Shown: piece by piece, positions 32,969 to 42,448 of the stretch
Numbering within the stretch: the stretch's first letter is position 1
How the letters are laid out: every line of letters starts with the position of its first letter
Assembly: GCF_000152965.1 (NCBI RefSeq)
Contig: NZ_CH902583.1
Span: 306,302-370,301, forward strand
Reading direction: 5' to 3'
DNA from: Roseobacter sp. MED193
GTDB lineage: Bacteria > Pseudomonadota > Alphaproteobacteria > Rhodobacterales > Rhodobacteraceae
Length of the DNA: 64,000 bases
The notes under the pieces: model-generated
Databases searched by the model: none
Told to the model about the DNA's origin: nothing
The model's input: the letters and a program-made list of their open reading frames with translations, nothing else
Position numbers and translations under genes: made by a program

Positions 32969-33283
32969 TCAGCCGATCACCACTGCGGTGCCGCTGGCCG
33001 AAACCATCAGCATCGAATTGCCAACGACCTCGTAGTCGAGATCAACGCCAACAACCGCATTGGCGCCTTTATCGCGGGCGCGGTCTTCCAGCTCTGCCAG
33101 CGCGGTTTCGCGCGCGTCCTGCAGTTTGCTTTCATAGGCGCCAGAGCGCCCGCCGACGATATCGGTGATCGAAGCAAAGACATCGCGCACCACATTGGCG
33201 CCCATGATGGCCTCGCCCACGACGATGCCCTTGTATTCAGCGATCTGGTAGCCCTCAACAGAGGGGGTGGTTGTGACGATCAT
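32969..33283 (-). CDS. YbjQ family protein (DUF74)
   Basis: A 104-residue protein of the YbjQ family, small pentameric proteins annotated as heavy-metal binding although direct evidence is thin. Typical are [37 protein letters not shown] and [15 protein letters not shown]. The start overlaps the stop of the HTH-like gene (ATGA). It is within the suf operon between sufB and the pyruvyl-transferase-like gene. Confidence 0.88.
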   Translation of the reverse strand: MIVTTTPSVEGYQIAEYKGIVVGEAIMGANVVRDVFASITDIVGGRSGAYESKLQDARETALAELEDRARDKGANAVVGVDLDYEVVGNSMLMVSASGTAVVIG

Positions 33284-33513
33284 TTGATTTTCTCCTCAAC
33301 GTACCTGGACAACCGAACCATTTTTCGAATCTCTGTTCCATATTTTGGGGAAAGACCGGCATTTTCAGCGATTTTTGAGAGGTCACTCATCGTGAAAGTA
33401 GAGAGCTCTGCTGAATAACGGATCCCAAATAAGTGAATGGCTGTGACCTTTTCACCTTTTGGAGCTTCCGAATGCAGCTCTCTAAGTCCCAAAACAAGTG
33501 CTTCAAAGGCCAT
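33280..33513 (-). CDS. small HTH-like protein inside the suf operon
   Basis: A 77-residue protein I do not recognise with certainty. The second half reads as a helix-turn-helix: [20 protein letters not shown] followed by a basic helix [16 protein letters not shown]. The ATG overlaps the sufB stop (TAATG) and its stop overlaps ybjQ (ATGA), so it is genuinely translated with the operon. The gene is visibly more A+T-rich than its neighbours, a sign of different origin. It could be a DNA-binding modulator of the operon or the remnant of a transferred cassette. Confidence 0.65.
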   Translation of the reverse strand: MAFEALVLGLRELHSEAPKGEKVTAIHLFGIRYSAELSTFTMSDLSKIAENAGLSPKYGTEIRKMVRLSRYVEEKIK

Positions 33514-35033
33514 TACCCCACAGACCCTTCCAGCGAGATCGCCACCAGTTGCTGGGCTTCCATGGCGAATTCCATCGGCAGCGCCTGCAGCACGTCCTTG
33601 CAGAAACCGTTGACCACCAGGGCGACCGCGTCTTCTTCGCCAATGCCGCGCTGGCGGCAGTAGAACAGCTGGTCATCGTCCACTTTTGAGGTTGTCGCCT
33701 CGTGCTCAACCCGGGATGAGTTATTCTTCACCTCGATATAAGGCACCGTGTGGGCACCACATTTGTCGCCAATGAGCAGGCTGTCACACTGGGTGAAATT
33801 ACGGCCGTTTTTGGCCTTGGGGTGCATCGAGACCAGACCACGGTAGGTGTTCTGCGCCTTACCGGCGGAAATCCCTTTGGAGACGATCCGAGATTTTGTG
33901 TCGCGCCCCAGATGCACCATCTTGGTGCCGGTGTCGGCCTGCTGCATGTTGTTGGCGATGGCGATGGAGTAGAATTCGCCCTGGCTCTCGTTGCCGCGCA
34001 GGATGCAGGAGGGGTATTTCCAGGTCACAGCCGATCCAGTTTCCACCTGGGTCCACATGACCTTGGCGCGATCACCGCGGCAATCGGCGCGTTTGGTGAC
34101 AAAGTTGTAGATGCCGCCCTTGCCGTTTTCATCACCGGGATACCAGTTCTGCACGGTGGAATATTTCACCTCAGCGTCTTCCTCAATGATGATCTCAACC
34201 ACAGCGGCGTGCAGCTGGGCGATATCACGGGCCGGCGCGGTACAGCCTTCCAGGTAGCTCACGTAGGAGCCCTTGTCGGCGATGATCAGGGTGCGTTCAA
34301 ACTGGCCGGTGTTTTCCGCGTTGATACGGAAATAGGTGCTCAGCTCCATCGGGCAGCGCACGCCCGGCGGGATATAAACAAAGGAGCCATCCGAGAACAC
34401 GGCGGAATTCAGCGTCGCATAGAAGTTATCTGAGACCGGAACCACCGAGCCCAGATATTTCTTCACCAGTTCGGGGTGTTCGCGGATCGCTTCCGAGATC
34501 GAACAGAAAATAACGCCGGCCTTTTTCAGCTCCGCCTGGAAGGTGGTGCCAACGGAAACGGAGTCAAACACCGCGTCGACAGCGACCTTACGGCCCTCGG
34601 CGGGGGCATCTTCAGCGCCTTCAACACCGGCCAGGATCATCTGCTCTTTCAGCGGGATACCAAGCTTTTTGTAGGTTTCCAACAGCTTGGGGTCGACCTC
34701 ATCCAGGGATTTTGGCTTCACTTCCATAGATTTCGGACGGGCATAGTAATACTGGTCCTGAAAATCGATCTCAGGGTAGTCGACCATGGCCCAGCTTGGC
34801 TCTTCTTTTTGCAACCAGCGGTCATAGGCTTCCAGGCGCCAGTTCAGCATCCACTCTGGCTCTTCGTTCTTTTCCGAGATCAGGCGAACAATGTCGGTGG
34901 TCAGACCCTTGGGGGCATATTCCATCTCGATATCGGTTTCCCAGCCGTATTTATACGTGCTGACTTCGGCCACCGCATCCACGGTTTCCTGATCAACACC
35001 TTCCTTGACTTGGGTCTGGTCCAAAGCGGCCAT
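33513..35033 (-). CDS. sufB: Fe-S cluster assembly protein SufB
   Basis: A 506-residue SufB. Hallmarks are KYGWETDIE near the N-terminus, [39 protein letters not shown] as the conserved core (about 215-255), and the ending [21 protein letters not shown] 35033 has AGGAG six bases upstream; an ATG five codons earlier overlaps the iscS stop and lacks an RBS. It carries the nascent cluster in the SufBC2D complex. Confidence 0.97.
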   Translation of the reverse strand: MAALDQTQVKEGVDQETVDAVAEVSTYKYGWETDIEMEYAPKGLTTDIVRLISEKNEEPEWMLNWRLEAYDRWLQKEEPSWAMVDYPEIDFQDQYYYARPKSMEVKPKSLDEVDPKLLETYKKLGIPLKEQMILAGVEGAEDAPAEGRKVAVDAVFDSVSVGTTFQAELKKAGVIFCSISEAIREHPELVKKYLGSVVPVSDNFYATLNSAVFSDGSFVYIPPGVRCPMELSTYFRINAENTGQFERTLIIADKGSYVSYLEGCTAPARDIAQLHAAVVEIIIEEDAEVKYSTVQNWYPGDENGKGGIYNFVTKRADCRGDRAKVMWTQVETGSAVTWKYPSCILRGNESQGEFYSIAIANNMQQADTGTKMVHLGRDTKSRIVSKGISAGKAQNTYRGLVSMHPKAKNGRNFTQCDSLLIGDKCGAHTVPYIEVKNNSSRVEHEATTSKVDDDQLFYCRQRGIGEEDAVALVVNGFCKDVLQALPMEFAMEAQQLVAISLEGSVG

Positions 35034-35048
35034 GTTATTCTCCTGCAT

Positions 35049-36092
35049 TCACGCCACCCGGGCGCAATGTTTCTTGTGTTTCTGAAGCCAGGCCTGCGCA
35101 AAACGCAGCACCTCGTCTTCTGTTGTTGTCGGCCCAAGTGAGACGCGCACGGCGCCCTGGGCGGTATTTTCGTCAAATCCCATCGCGGTTAGCACCGCAC
35201 TGGCGCGTACCTTGCCGCTGGAACAGGCAGAGCCCGCGCTGATGGCAAAACCAGCCAAGTCCATCTGCATCACCTGTGTTTCACCCTTCCAGCCTGGCAC
35301 TGCAAAGCAGGAGGTATTGGGCAGGCGCGTGACACCTTTGCCGACACAGATAAGCCCTGGCGCGCCAGCCACAAGGGCCTCTTCCATCAGATCGCGCTGC
35401 TGTTGCACCCTTTCCCAGGTGCCATCGGCCAATTGAGCGGCTGCAGCTTCGGCGGCGGCGCCAAAACCGGCGATGCCAATCACGTTTTCGGTGCCCGAAC
35501 GACGTCCCATTTCTTGACCACCGCCCTTGATCTGCGCCGCCAGATCAGTGCCCCGTGGCATTACCAGGGCTCCAATGCCTTTGGGTCCACCTAGTTTATG
35601 GGCAGAAATCAGCGCCATGCCGACGCCAAGCCAGTTGAAGGCGATCGGCAGTTTGCCGAAGCCCTGTGTCACGTCGCTCACGGCCAGACCTTGCGGCAAG
35701 TTCTGAACCACACCGGTTTCGGAATTGGCCAGTTGCAGGGTTGAATCCTCTGGGGTAGCAACCGCGACCTGCCCATCGCTGGATACCGAAAGATCCTCTT
35801 TGATCCAGGCTCTTACGGCGTCATGCTCTATCGCTGCCCCGTGCAGGTCGCGCCCTGCCAGCGCCAGTGAAGCACCTTCAGTGGACCCGGAGGTAAAGAC
35901 GATATCCGCCCCATCTGCGCCAAAAGCTGCTGCGATTTGCGCTCTTGCCCGTTCGACCACAGCCTTTGCGGCGCGCCCCTCAGCATGCACAGAAGAAGGA
36001 TTACCGCAGTGATCCATAGCCGCAACCATCGCCGCACGGGCCGCAGGGGCCAGCGGCGTGGTCGCGTTGTGATCGAGGTAAACCCGTGTCAT
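35049..36092 (-). CDS. cysteine desulfurase, IscS/NifS-type
   Basis: A 347-residue group I cysteine desulfurase. The N-terminus VYLDHNATTPLAPAA, the PLP lysine in ISAHKLGGPKG and the loop cysteine in SAGSACSSGKV are clear. It is shorter than E. coli IscS (404 residues), like other NifS-like enzymes of alphaproteobacterial suf operons. With SufS at the other end, the operon encodes two desulfurases. ATG 36092 gives the family start; earlier in-frame ATGs lack a good RBS. Second gene of the operon, 64 bp after iscR. Confidence 0.92.
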   Translation of the reverse strand: MTRVYLDHNATTPLAPAARAAMVAAMDHCGNPSSVHAEGRAAKAVVERARAQIAAAFGADGADIVFTSGSTEGASLALAGRDLHGAAIEHDAVRAWIKEDLSVSSDGQVAVATPEDSTLQLANSETGVVQNLPQGLAVSDVTQGFGKLPIAFNWLGVGMALISAHKLGGPKGIGALVMPRGTDLAAQIKGGGQEMGRRSGTENVIGIAGFGAAAEAAAAQLADGTWERVQQQRDLMEEALVAGAPGLICVGKGVTRLPNTSCFAVPGWKGETQVMQMDLAGFAISAGSACSSGKVRASAVLTAMGFDENTAQGAVRVSLGPTTTEDEVLRFAQAWLQKHKKHCARVA

Positions 36093-36155
36093 GGAGTCAT
36101 CTTTTCCGTTCATGAGGGACCACACGCAAGCAGATCAGGCGCAGTCATGTCCAAA

Positions 36156-36617
36156 TTATTCTGCGTCAACAACCGAAAACAGACCTGGAACTGCGGGGCA
36201 AGGCGCCAAGTCATTCTGAATGACATCAGACAGGCGGGTCTGATGCAAAAACACATAGACATGGGCGCTGAGGCTTTCCCACAGACGGTTTGTCAGCGAT
36301 TGCGCCCGGCTGCCACTGGTCGCACCCGAGGCCCCAGCCCCCTTGTGCATGGCGTCAACGGTCTCATCCACCGCGCTGAGGATGTCGACGACGCGAATTT
36401 CCGAGGGGCGTCGCGCCAGGCGGTAGCCGCCTCCAGGACCGCGCACCGATGCAACCAGCTCAGCCCGGCGCAGTTTCACAAAAAGCTGCTCCAGATAGGG
36501 AAGCGATATATTCTGACGTTTGGAGATATCGCCAAGCACGACCAATGCGCCCTCTGGCTGCAGAGCGATATCGGCCAGCGCGACCATGGCATAGCGTCCT
36601 TTGGTAGAAAGCTTCAT
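36156..36617 (-). CDS. iscR: Rrf2-family regulator, IscR type without the classical cysteine ligands
   Basis: A 153-residue winged-helix regulator. N-terminus MKLSTKGRYAMVALADIAL, recognition part ISLPYLEQLFVKLRRAELVASVRGPGGGYRLAR. The loop that holds three cysteines in E. coli IscR (here DAMHKGAGASGATSGSR) has none. The only cysteine is in the C-terminal NDLAPCPAVPG. A cluster-binding IscR with a single conserved cysteine has been described in Rhodobacter, and this fits. Start ATG 36617 matches the family; the 30-codon extension is rejected. First gene of the suf operon, preceded by an ICE-type palindrome. Confidence 0.9.
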   Translation of the reverse strand: MKLSTKGRYAMVALADIALQPEGALVVLGDISKRQNISLPYLEQLFVKLRRAELVASVRGPGGGYRLARRPSEIRVVDILSAVDETVDAMHKGAGASGATSGSRAQSLTNRLWESLSAHVYVFLHQTRLSDVIQNDLAPCPAVPGLFSVVDAE

Positions 36618-36723
36618 CTTTCCATCTCTCCAAACATCCGGGCGCTGGCGCGAAAACATTGACCTCAACCGCCTGAGTGCGTATCTCAGCGTGACGGTGC
36701 ACTGCAATGGCCTGCGCCAACAA

Positions 36724-36738
36724 TTAGAATTGTTCTAA
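36724..36738. promoter_or_regulatory. ICE motif (Irr box) upstream of the suf operon
   Basis: Perfect palindrome TTAGAA (36724-36729), centre TTG, TTCTAA (36733-36738). This matches the iron control element bound by the alphaproteobacterial haem-dependent regulator Irr (TTAGAA-N3-TTCTAA). It lies 107 bp upstream of iscR and 72 bp upstream of the divergent hydrolase gene, so it may serve both. Irr binds when iron is low. Confidence 0.75.
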
Positions 36739-36809
36739 GATGGCTGATGGAATTCGTCAAGTATTCCCGCACAGCATCTGCAGAAAATGAGAGTAGGATT
36801 AACCCACCC

Positions 36810-37463
36810 ATGCCTGAGGTCATTTTTCCCGGACCCGAAGGCCGCCTGGAAGGCCGCTATCACCCGCAAAAAGAAAAAGACGCCCCCATCGCGATTGTTC
36901 TGCACCCCCATCCCCAATTTGGCGGCACGATGAACAACAAGGTCGTCTACAATCTGCACTATGCATTCTACAATATGGGTTTTACCGTTTTGCGGTTCAA
37001 TTTCCGTGGCGTAGGCCGCTCGCAAGGCGAATATGACCAGGGTATTGGCGAACTGTCCGATGCGGCATCGGCGCTGGACTATCTGCAGTCGATGAACAAC
37101 AATTCCAAACATTGCTGGGTTGCTGGCTTCTCTTTTGGGGCCTGGATTGGCATGCAGCTTCTGATGCGGCGTCCTGAAATCACCGGCTTCATCTCAGTGG
37201 CCCCGCCTGCCAATATGTATGATTTCTCCTTTCTGGCGCCCTGCCCGTCCTCTGGATTGATCATCAACGGCACCTCAGACCGGGTGGCCCCACCTGCGGA
37301 TACCGTCAATCTGGTGAACAAGCTGCACGAGCAAAAGGGCATCACCGTCACCCACACCGAAGTTGAAGGCGCCGACCACTTCTTCCAGGGCGATCACATG
37401 GACACCTTGATGGGTCACACCACCGACTATGTGAAACGCCGCCTGACGGAGAATACCCGCTAA
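36810..37463 (+). CDS. alpha/beta hydrolase (COG2945-type)
   Basis: A 217-residue cytoplasmic alpha/beta hydrolase. IVLHPHPQFGGTMNNKVV is the N-terminal signature, FNFRGVGRSQGEYDQG follows, AGFSFGAWIGMQL is the nucleophile elbow, and GADHFFQGD holds the catalytic histidine. The group is conserved in proteobacteria without a known substrate. ATG 36810 matches the family start. It is divergent from iscR over the ICE motif and starts a three-gene overlapping operon. Confidence 0.86.
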   Translation: MPEVIFPGPEGRLEGRYHPQKEKDAPIAIVLHPHPQFGGTMNNKVVYNLHYAFYNMGFTVLRFNFRGVGRSQGEYDQGIGELSDAASALDYLQSMNNNSKHCWVAGFSFGAWIGMQLLMRRPEITGFISVAPPANMYDFSFLAPCPSSGLIINGTSDRVAPPADTVNLVNKLHEQKGITVTHTEVEGADHFFQGDHMDTLMGHTTDYVKRRLTENTR

Positions 37464-37705
37464 TGGGTACCATCGACAAGCTGGGTGAAAAGCTGGCTAT
37501 CGATACGCTGAAAGTCCAGGACGCCATCGGCGAGGATCGGTTTTATATGGAGGTTGCCCAAGTGCTTGGGGCAGCCTCTCAATCCTTGGAAGAAGCGTTT
37601 CTGACCGAAATGCGTGTCCGCATTGCTGAACGCAAAGCACGCGATTTCATTGCGGAAAAACTGGCCCAAGTTCAAAGTGACCTGGAAGAGAAAGCCAATA
37701 AATGA
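37463..37705 (+). CDS. small conserved helical protein (DUF6324-like)
   Basis: An 80-residue, mostly helical, charged protein (MRVRIAERKARDFIAEKLAQVQSDLEEK at the C-terminus). I recall it as the DUF6324 family of Rhodobacteraceae, not verified. Its ATG overlaps the hydrolase stop (TAATG) and its stop overlaps the HD gene (ATGA), so it is translated with them. No signal peptide or membrane segment. Function unknown. Confidence 0.7.
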   Translation: MGTIDKLGEKLAIDTLKVQDAIGEDRFYMEVAQVLGAASQSLEEAFLTEMRVRIAERKARDFIAEKLAQVQSDLEEKANK

Positions 37706-38871
37706 CCCAACGCATCCAGGCGCAATTTGCCTTCCTGCTAGAGGCAGACAGGCTGCGCGGGATTGAGCGTCAGAACCTTATTCTGGATTGTTCGCGCCGC
37801 GAAAACTCTGCAGAGCACAGCTGGCATTTGGCGCTATACGCCTTGGTTTTGGCTCCCTTTGCGGAACCAGAGGTTACAATCACCCGCGTCATTCAAATGC
37901 TCCTGTTGCATGACTTGGTAGAGATCGACGCCGGCGACCACCCCATTGGTGATGCAGTCGACTGGCAGGCTGTGGCAGAGGCCGAACAGGCTGCCGCCAC
38001 CCGGCTGTTTGGCCTGCTGCCAAACGATCAGGGGGCTGAGCTTCATGCGCTCTGGCAAGAATTCGAACAGGCCGAATCGCCAGATGCACGATTTGCCAAA
38101 CATCTGGATCACTGCCAGCCGATTTTTCAAACGCTCTATGGGGCTGCGCCGCTCCCCGACCACCTGGAGGTGGTCCGCGGTAATCTTTTCGGAGGCCGCG
38201 CTGCGGCCTTGGAGCAGAGCTTCCCGGAGGCCTATTTCCACGCACTTGACCTGCTGGGCACCCCAAGTGACAGAGAAGTCAGCGCCCTGACCGACCGTTT
38301 GCCCTTCCTCAACGCAGCAGACGGTCTAAAGACCGTTTTGCGCGCCACCTGGCTGGGGGATGGGTCACGGGCAGAGAATTCCGCCGAACATAGCTGGCAC
38401 ATCATGCTCTATGGTTGGATTTTGGGCGAATATGCCTGCTCAGATATCGACATATCCCGCGTTATCAACATGTTACTCCTGCATGATATTGTTGAAATTG
38501 ATGCTGGCGACACCCCCATTCACGGCGCGCAATCGCCCGAGGCCCAGGCCGCACAAGAGGCACAGGAACAACAGGCAGCCGATCGGCTGTTTGGCCTGTT
38601 GCCAGAACAACAAGCCGTGACCTTTCGCGCCCTGTGGGATGAGTTCGAAGCCGCCACAAGCGTGGATGCCACTTTTGCCAAGGCCATTGATCGGGTGCAG
38701 CCCGTTTTGTTGAACCTTCTCAACGGGGGCGGCAGCTGGCTGGAGTATGATGTCAGCTTTGCCCAGGTTGAGAGCCGCGTTGGCGTCAAGGTGACACGCG
38801 GGGCGCCAGAAGTCTGGAGCTACGTCCGAGACAGGATCAGCCCTTGGTTTGAGGAAAACAAACGCCTGTAG
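37702..38871 (+). CDS. tandem HD-domain phosphohydrolase (two fused HDDC2/YfbR-like domains)
   Basis: A 389-residue protein made of two copies of an approximately 190-residue HD domain. Copy 1 has ENSAEHSWH (about 34-42), LLHDLVEIDAGD (H70, D71) and D136 in FAKHLDHCQP. Copy 2 has ENSAEHSWH (about 225-233), LLHDIVEIDAGD (H261, D262) and D330 in FAKAIDRVQP. Both therefore keep the metal ligands H...HD...D. Single-domain relatives are 5'-deoxynucleotidases of about 200 residues acting on nucleoside monophosphates as dimers. This looks like a covalently fused dimer. It overlaps the small gene upstream. Confidence 0.88.
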   Translation: MTQRIQAQFAFLLEADRLRGIERQNLILDCSRRENSAEHSWHLALYALVLAPFAEPEVTITRVIQMLLLHDLVEIDAGDHPIGDAVDWQAVAEAEQAAATRLFGLLPNDQGAELHALWQEFEQAESPDARFAKHLDHCQPIFQTLYGAAPLPDHLEVVRGNLFGGRAAALEQSFPEAYFHALDLLGTPSDREVSALTDRLPFLNAADGLKTVLRATWLGDGSRAENSAEHSWHIMLYGWILGEYACSDIDISRVINMLLLHDIVEIDAGDTPIHGAQSPEAQAAQEAQEQQAADRLFGLLPEQQAVTFRALWDEFEAATSVDATFAKAIDRVQPVLLNLLNGGGSWLEYDVSFAQVESRVGVKVTRGAPEVWSYVRDRISPWFEENKRL

Positions 38872-38875
38872 GCTG

Positions 38876-39694
38876 TTACCCTGGGCAGTTCAGGTCAACC
38901 TCATGCCGGTTTGGATCAAATTCCGTCACAGCCTCTCCCGCATCTGCTCCATCCGCTGTGAGCGTCAGAAAACCCCCTGCAGGCAATTGCTGCCATCCCT
39001 CCTGTTGTTGCTCCAAAGGTTCAGAGACCACAGCCCAGCCTTGGCGGCTGTTGCTCCATCGATAGTAAAGCGAAGGCGCGATGTGATCCGAAGAATAACG
39101 CGCTGCATAGAGCTTTCGGCCGTCTGACATTGCAACCGACAAACGCATATGGGGCGTTGTGCCACGGCTGCGAGACAGGCTCTCCATTTTTGCGACGGCG
39201 CGCTCCAGTGCCGCCAAAGGATCCTGGTCCAGCCCCTCTTTCAAGGCCAGTAGAAACAGGATTTCACTATCAGTGGCCCCTTTCCTGTGGTGATACAGGT
39301 CATCTGGAACACACATGTCGGCGTAGCGGCGAAACTGTTCAAACCCGCCGACCTGACCGTTATGCATGAAAGACCAGCGCCCAGCTGCAAAGGGGTGGCA
39401 GTTGTTTCGGCTGATCGCCGACCCCGTTGAGGCGCGCACGTGAGACAGGAACAACTTTGAGCGCACCTGACGCGCCAAAGCGCGCAAATTGGTATCCGAC
39501 CAAGCCGGGTAAACATCGCGGTACAATCCGGGCTCTGGCCGCTGATCGTACCAGGCCAGACCAAAGCCATCGCCATTGGTGCTCGTCTTGCACTCGGCGG
39601 CGTCCTGGCTTTGAGCGATCAAGGAATGTCCCGGACGCGAAATGATGTCTTCGAGAAAGATTGGCGATCCAAGGTAAGCAGCCCAGCGGCACAT
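38876..39694 (-). CDS. class II glutamine amidotransferase (YafJ/EgtC-like)
   Basis: A 272-residue Ntn-type amidotransferase. The nucleophile is the N-terminal Cys2 (MCRWAAYLG) exposed after Met removal. NGDGFGLAWYD, SHVRASTGS and NCHPFAAGRWSFMHNGQVGGF are the conserved glutaminase motifs. It may hydrolyse glutamine or, as in EgtC, a gamma-glutamyl amide; no ergothioneine genes are near. It ends 4 bp from the convergent HD gene. No synthase domain is attached. Confidence 0.9.
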   Translation of the reverse strand: MCRWAAYLGSPIFLEDIISRPGHSLIAQSQDAAECKTSTNGDGFGLAWYDQRPEPGLYRDVYPAWSDTNLRALARQVRSKLFLSHVRASTGSAISRNNCHPFAAGRWSFMHNGQVGGFEQFRRYADMCVPDDLYHHRKGATDSEILFLLALKEGLDQDPLAALERAVAKMESLSRSRGTTPHMRLSVAMSDGRKLYAARYSSDHIAPSLYYRWSNSRQGWAVVSEPLEQQQEGWQQLPAGGFLTLTADGADAGEAVTEFDPNRHEVDLNCPG

Positions 39695-39942
39695 CGATGT
39701 GGTTTCCTAGCGGTTTGAGGAGAGAGATTGGGCGCCTAGATACAGAGAGGATGGATCGTCGTCGAGGATCCCGATCGCACAGGTACCTGTTCAATGCTGC
39801 ATGTTTCTCACCCCTTCGCGCCCCGCGCAGGGTTTTTCAGGAAAACGTCGTCTGCTGCCGTTTCCTGACTGTTCCAGATCTATAGCTTCAGATATGGCCA
39901 AGGTTGAAACCATCAAGGTCCAGAACTGAAAAGGATCCGAGC

Positions 39943-40278
39943 ATGCCCATTCACTACCTCTATCTGATTGTTGCAATCGTGGCAGAAACGATTGGGACCA
40001 CTGCATTGCAGGCCAGCCAACAGTTCACCCGCCTTGGTCCATCGCTCCTGGTTTTTGTGGCCTACGGGTTCTCATTCTACATGTTAGGACTGACGCTGAA
40101 ATACATGCCGGTTGGTCTTGTCTATGCCATCTGGGCGGGCCTGGGTATCGTCCTCATCGCTCTTATTGGATTGGTGATGTTTGGTCAGCGTCTTGACCTG
40201 CCCGCCATCCTGGGGATCGGCCTGATCCTTTCTGGCGTTTTAATCATTCACCTCTTTTCCTCCTCTTCCGGCCACTAA
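39943..40278 (+). CDS. SMR-family multidrug efflux protein (EmrE-like)
   Basis: A 111-residue four-helix exporter. The essential membrane glutamate is E15 in VAETIGTTALQAS. YMPVGLVYAIWAGLGIVLIALIG and GQRLDLPAILGIGLILSGVLIIHL match EmrE closely. It would exchange protons for quaternary ammonium compounds or related cations. ATG 39943 has AAAGGA upstream and gives the proper N-terminus. Monocistronic; no partner SMR gene is adjacent, so it is probably a homodimer. Confidence 0.92.
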   Translation: MPIHYLYLIVAIVAETIGTTALQASQQFTRLGPSLLVFVAYGFSFYMLGLTLKYMPVGLVYAIWAGLGIVLIALIGLVMFGQRLDLPAILGIGLILSGVLIIHLFSSSSGH

Positions 40279-40480
40279 CCAAAAGGTTTTGGTGCCCCAT
40301 CGACGGATCAGACGAGCCGACTGCACAAGGCGGATCCTGTACCAAATCGAAAAAAATCCAGCCCAAATACGCAGTATTGTTGCAGGTTTCACCTAACAGC
40401 GAGGATTGGACGTATTTCTTCTGGCCTTTGGCTTGGGATCGGGCTATGCGCGGCGCAACTTCCTTACAAAGGCTGACGTC

Positions 40481-42301
40481 ATGGACATGCGCAACATTGC
40501 GATCATTGCTCACGTGGACCACGGTAAAACGACCCTGGTTGATGAGCTTCTGAAACAATCCGGCGCCTTCCGCGAAAACCAGGCTGTGGCTGAACGTGCC
40601 ATGGACAGCAACGACCTGGAACGCGAGCGGGGCATTACCATTTTTGCCAAACCCACTTCGGTGGAATGGAACGGCACCCGTATCAACATCGTTGACACGC
40701 CAGGACACGCCGACTTTGGCGGTGAGGTTGAGCGGATCTTGTCGATGGTTGATGGCGTTGTCCTGCTAGTGGATGCCGCAGAAGGCCCCATGCCACAGAC
40801 CAAGTTTGTGACCTCCAAAGCCCTGGCCCTGGGCCTGCGCCCCATCGTGGTCCTGAACAAGGTCGACAAGCCCGACGCCGAGCCTGATCGTGCGCTGGAC
40901 GAATGCTTTGATCTCTTTGCATCATTGGACGCGACCGAAGATCAGCTGGATTTTCCGCATATGTATGCCTCGGGCCGGAATGGCTGGGCCGATGCTGAGC
41001 TGGACGGTCCCCGCAAGGATCTGCACGCGCTGTACAATCTGATCGTCAACCACGTGCCAGAGCCAAAGCAGATCAAACGCCAAGGCGAAGATTTCCGCAT
41101 GCTGGCCACCACCCTGGGCTCTGACCCCTTTGTGGGCCGCCTGCTGACGGGTCGCGTTGAAAGCGGCACCCTGAAGGTTGGCGCCACCGTGCAGGCCCTG
41201 TCCCGCATTGGCCAAAAGATCGAACAGTTCCGTGTTACCAAAATTCAGGCCTTCCGCGGTCTGGCGCAGCAGGACATCGACGAGGCCCAGGCTGGCGATA
41301 TTGTCTCGCTTGCCGGTATGACCAAAGCCACCGTGGCCGACACCATCTGTGCCCTGGCAGTGGACGAGGCACTGGATGCCCAGCCGATCGATCCGCCCAC
41401 CATCACCGTGACCTTCGGCATCAACGACAGCCCACTGGCCGGTCGTGATGGCAAAAAGGTTCAGTCCCGGGTCATCCGTGATCGCCTGATGAAAGAAGCC
41501 GAAGGCAATGTGGCGATCAAGATCACGGACACCCCCGGTGGCGATGCCTTTGAAGTTGCCGGCCGTGGCGAACTTCAGATGGGTGTTCTGATCGAGAACA
41601 TGCGCCGTGAAGGCTTTGAGCTGTCGATCTCCCGCCCTCAGGTTCTGATGAAAGAAGTCGACGGCGTTCGCATGGAGCCCATTGAGGAAGCCACCATCGA
41701 CGTTGACGACGAATACTCTGGTGCCGTGATTGAAAAAATCACTGGTGCGCGCAAAGGTGAGCTGGTCGAGATGAAACCAGCCGGTGCCGGCAAGACCCGC
41801 ATCATCGCCCATGTGCCCTCGCGTGGCCTCATCGGCTACCACGGCGAATTCCTGACAGATACCCGTGGCACTGGCGTTTTGAACCGCGTGTTCCACGGCT
41901 GGGCACCGCACAAAGGCTCCATTCCTGGCCGCCGTGCTGGCGTTCTGTTGTCGATGGAAAGCGGTCAGTCCGTGGCCTATGCGCTGTGGAACCTGGAAGA
42001 TCGCGGTAAGATGTTCATCGGCTCGCAGGTCGATATCTATACAGGCATGATCATCGGCGAACACTCGCGCGAAAACGATCTGGAAGTGAACCCGCTGAAA
42101 GGCAAAAAGCTGACCAACGTGCGGGCCTCTGGCACCGACGAAGCAGTCCGCCTGACCACGCCCATCACCCTGTCGCTGGAAGAGGCCATTGCCTACATCA
42201 ATGACGACGAACTGGTGGAAGTTACGCCAAACTCGATCCGTCTGCGCAAACGCTACCTTGACCCACACGAGCGCAAGCGGATGGCCCGTGAAAACGGCTA
42301 A
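40481..42301 (+). CDS. typA: ribosome-associated GTPase TypA/BipA
   Basis: A 606-residue translational GTPase. G1 is AHVDHGKTT, switch region [11 protein letters not shown]3 [10 protein letters not shown] and G4 NKVDKPDAE. The C-terminal BipA-specific domain includes [16 protein letters not shown]. TypA acts on ribosomes in large-subunit assembly and stress. ATG 40481 with AAAGG upstream gives [15 protein letters not shown]; the longer frame is rejected. Followed by two terminators. Confidence 0.97.
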   Translation: MDMRNIAIIAHVDHGKTTLVDELLKQSGAFRENQAVAERAMDSNDLERERGITIFAKPTSVEWNGTRINIVDTPGHADFGGEVERILSMVDGVVLLVDAAEGPMPQTKFVTSKALALGLRPIVVLNKVDKPDAEPDRALDECFDLFASLDATEDQLDFPHMYASGRNGWADAELDGPRKDLHALYNLIVNHVPEPKQIKRQGEDFRMLATTLGSDPFVGRLLTGRVESGTLKVGATVQALSRIGQKIEQFRVTKIQAFRGLAQQDIDEAQAGDIVSLAGMTKATVADTICALAVDEALDAQPIDPPTITVTFGINDSPLAGRDGKKVQSRVIRDRLMKEAEGNVAIKITDTPGGDAFEVAGRGELQMGVLIENMRREGFELSISRPQVLMKEVDGVRMEPIEEATIDVDDEYSGAVIEKITGARKGELVEMKPAGAGKTRIIAHVPSRGLIGYHGEFLTDTRGTGVLNRVFHGWAPHKGSIPGRRAGVLLSMESGQSVAYALWNLEDRGKMFIGSQVDIYTGMIIGEHSRENDLEVNPLKGKKLTNVRASGTDEAVRLTTPITLSLEEAIAYINDDELVEVTPNSIRLRKRYLDPHERKRMARENG

Positions 42302-42325
42302 GCCGCCATTGACCAAAAATAATTG

Positions 42326-42350
42326 AAAGGACGCCTATGGGCGTCCTTTT
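42326..42350 (+). terminator. typA terminator
   Basis: AAAGGACGCC (42326-42335), loop TATG, GGCGTCCTTT (42340-42349) with a T run. Confidence 0.85.
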
Positions 42351-42395
42351 CATTTCCAAGACCAAGTTTTTTCCTAGGAACGCGACCAAAAAAGG

Positions 42396-42422
42396 AAAAG
42401 GGCTCCAACCAGGAGCCCTTTT
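42396..42422. terminator. bidirectional terminator between typA and the DUF1330 gene
   Basis: AAAAGGGCTCC (42396-42406), loop AACCA, GGAGCCCTTTT (42412-42422). It ends the minus-strand DUF1330 gene and backs up the typA terminator. Confidence 0.85.
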
Positions 42423-42448
42423 CACTTCAGTTCAGCAGGTGGCTAGAA

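Noticed and set aside
40922-42316. 464-codon open frame antisense to typA
   Set aside because: It lies wholly opposite a perfectly conserved gene, has no RBS, and its sequence is a by-product of codon bias at third positions.
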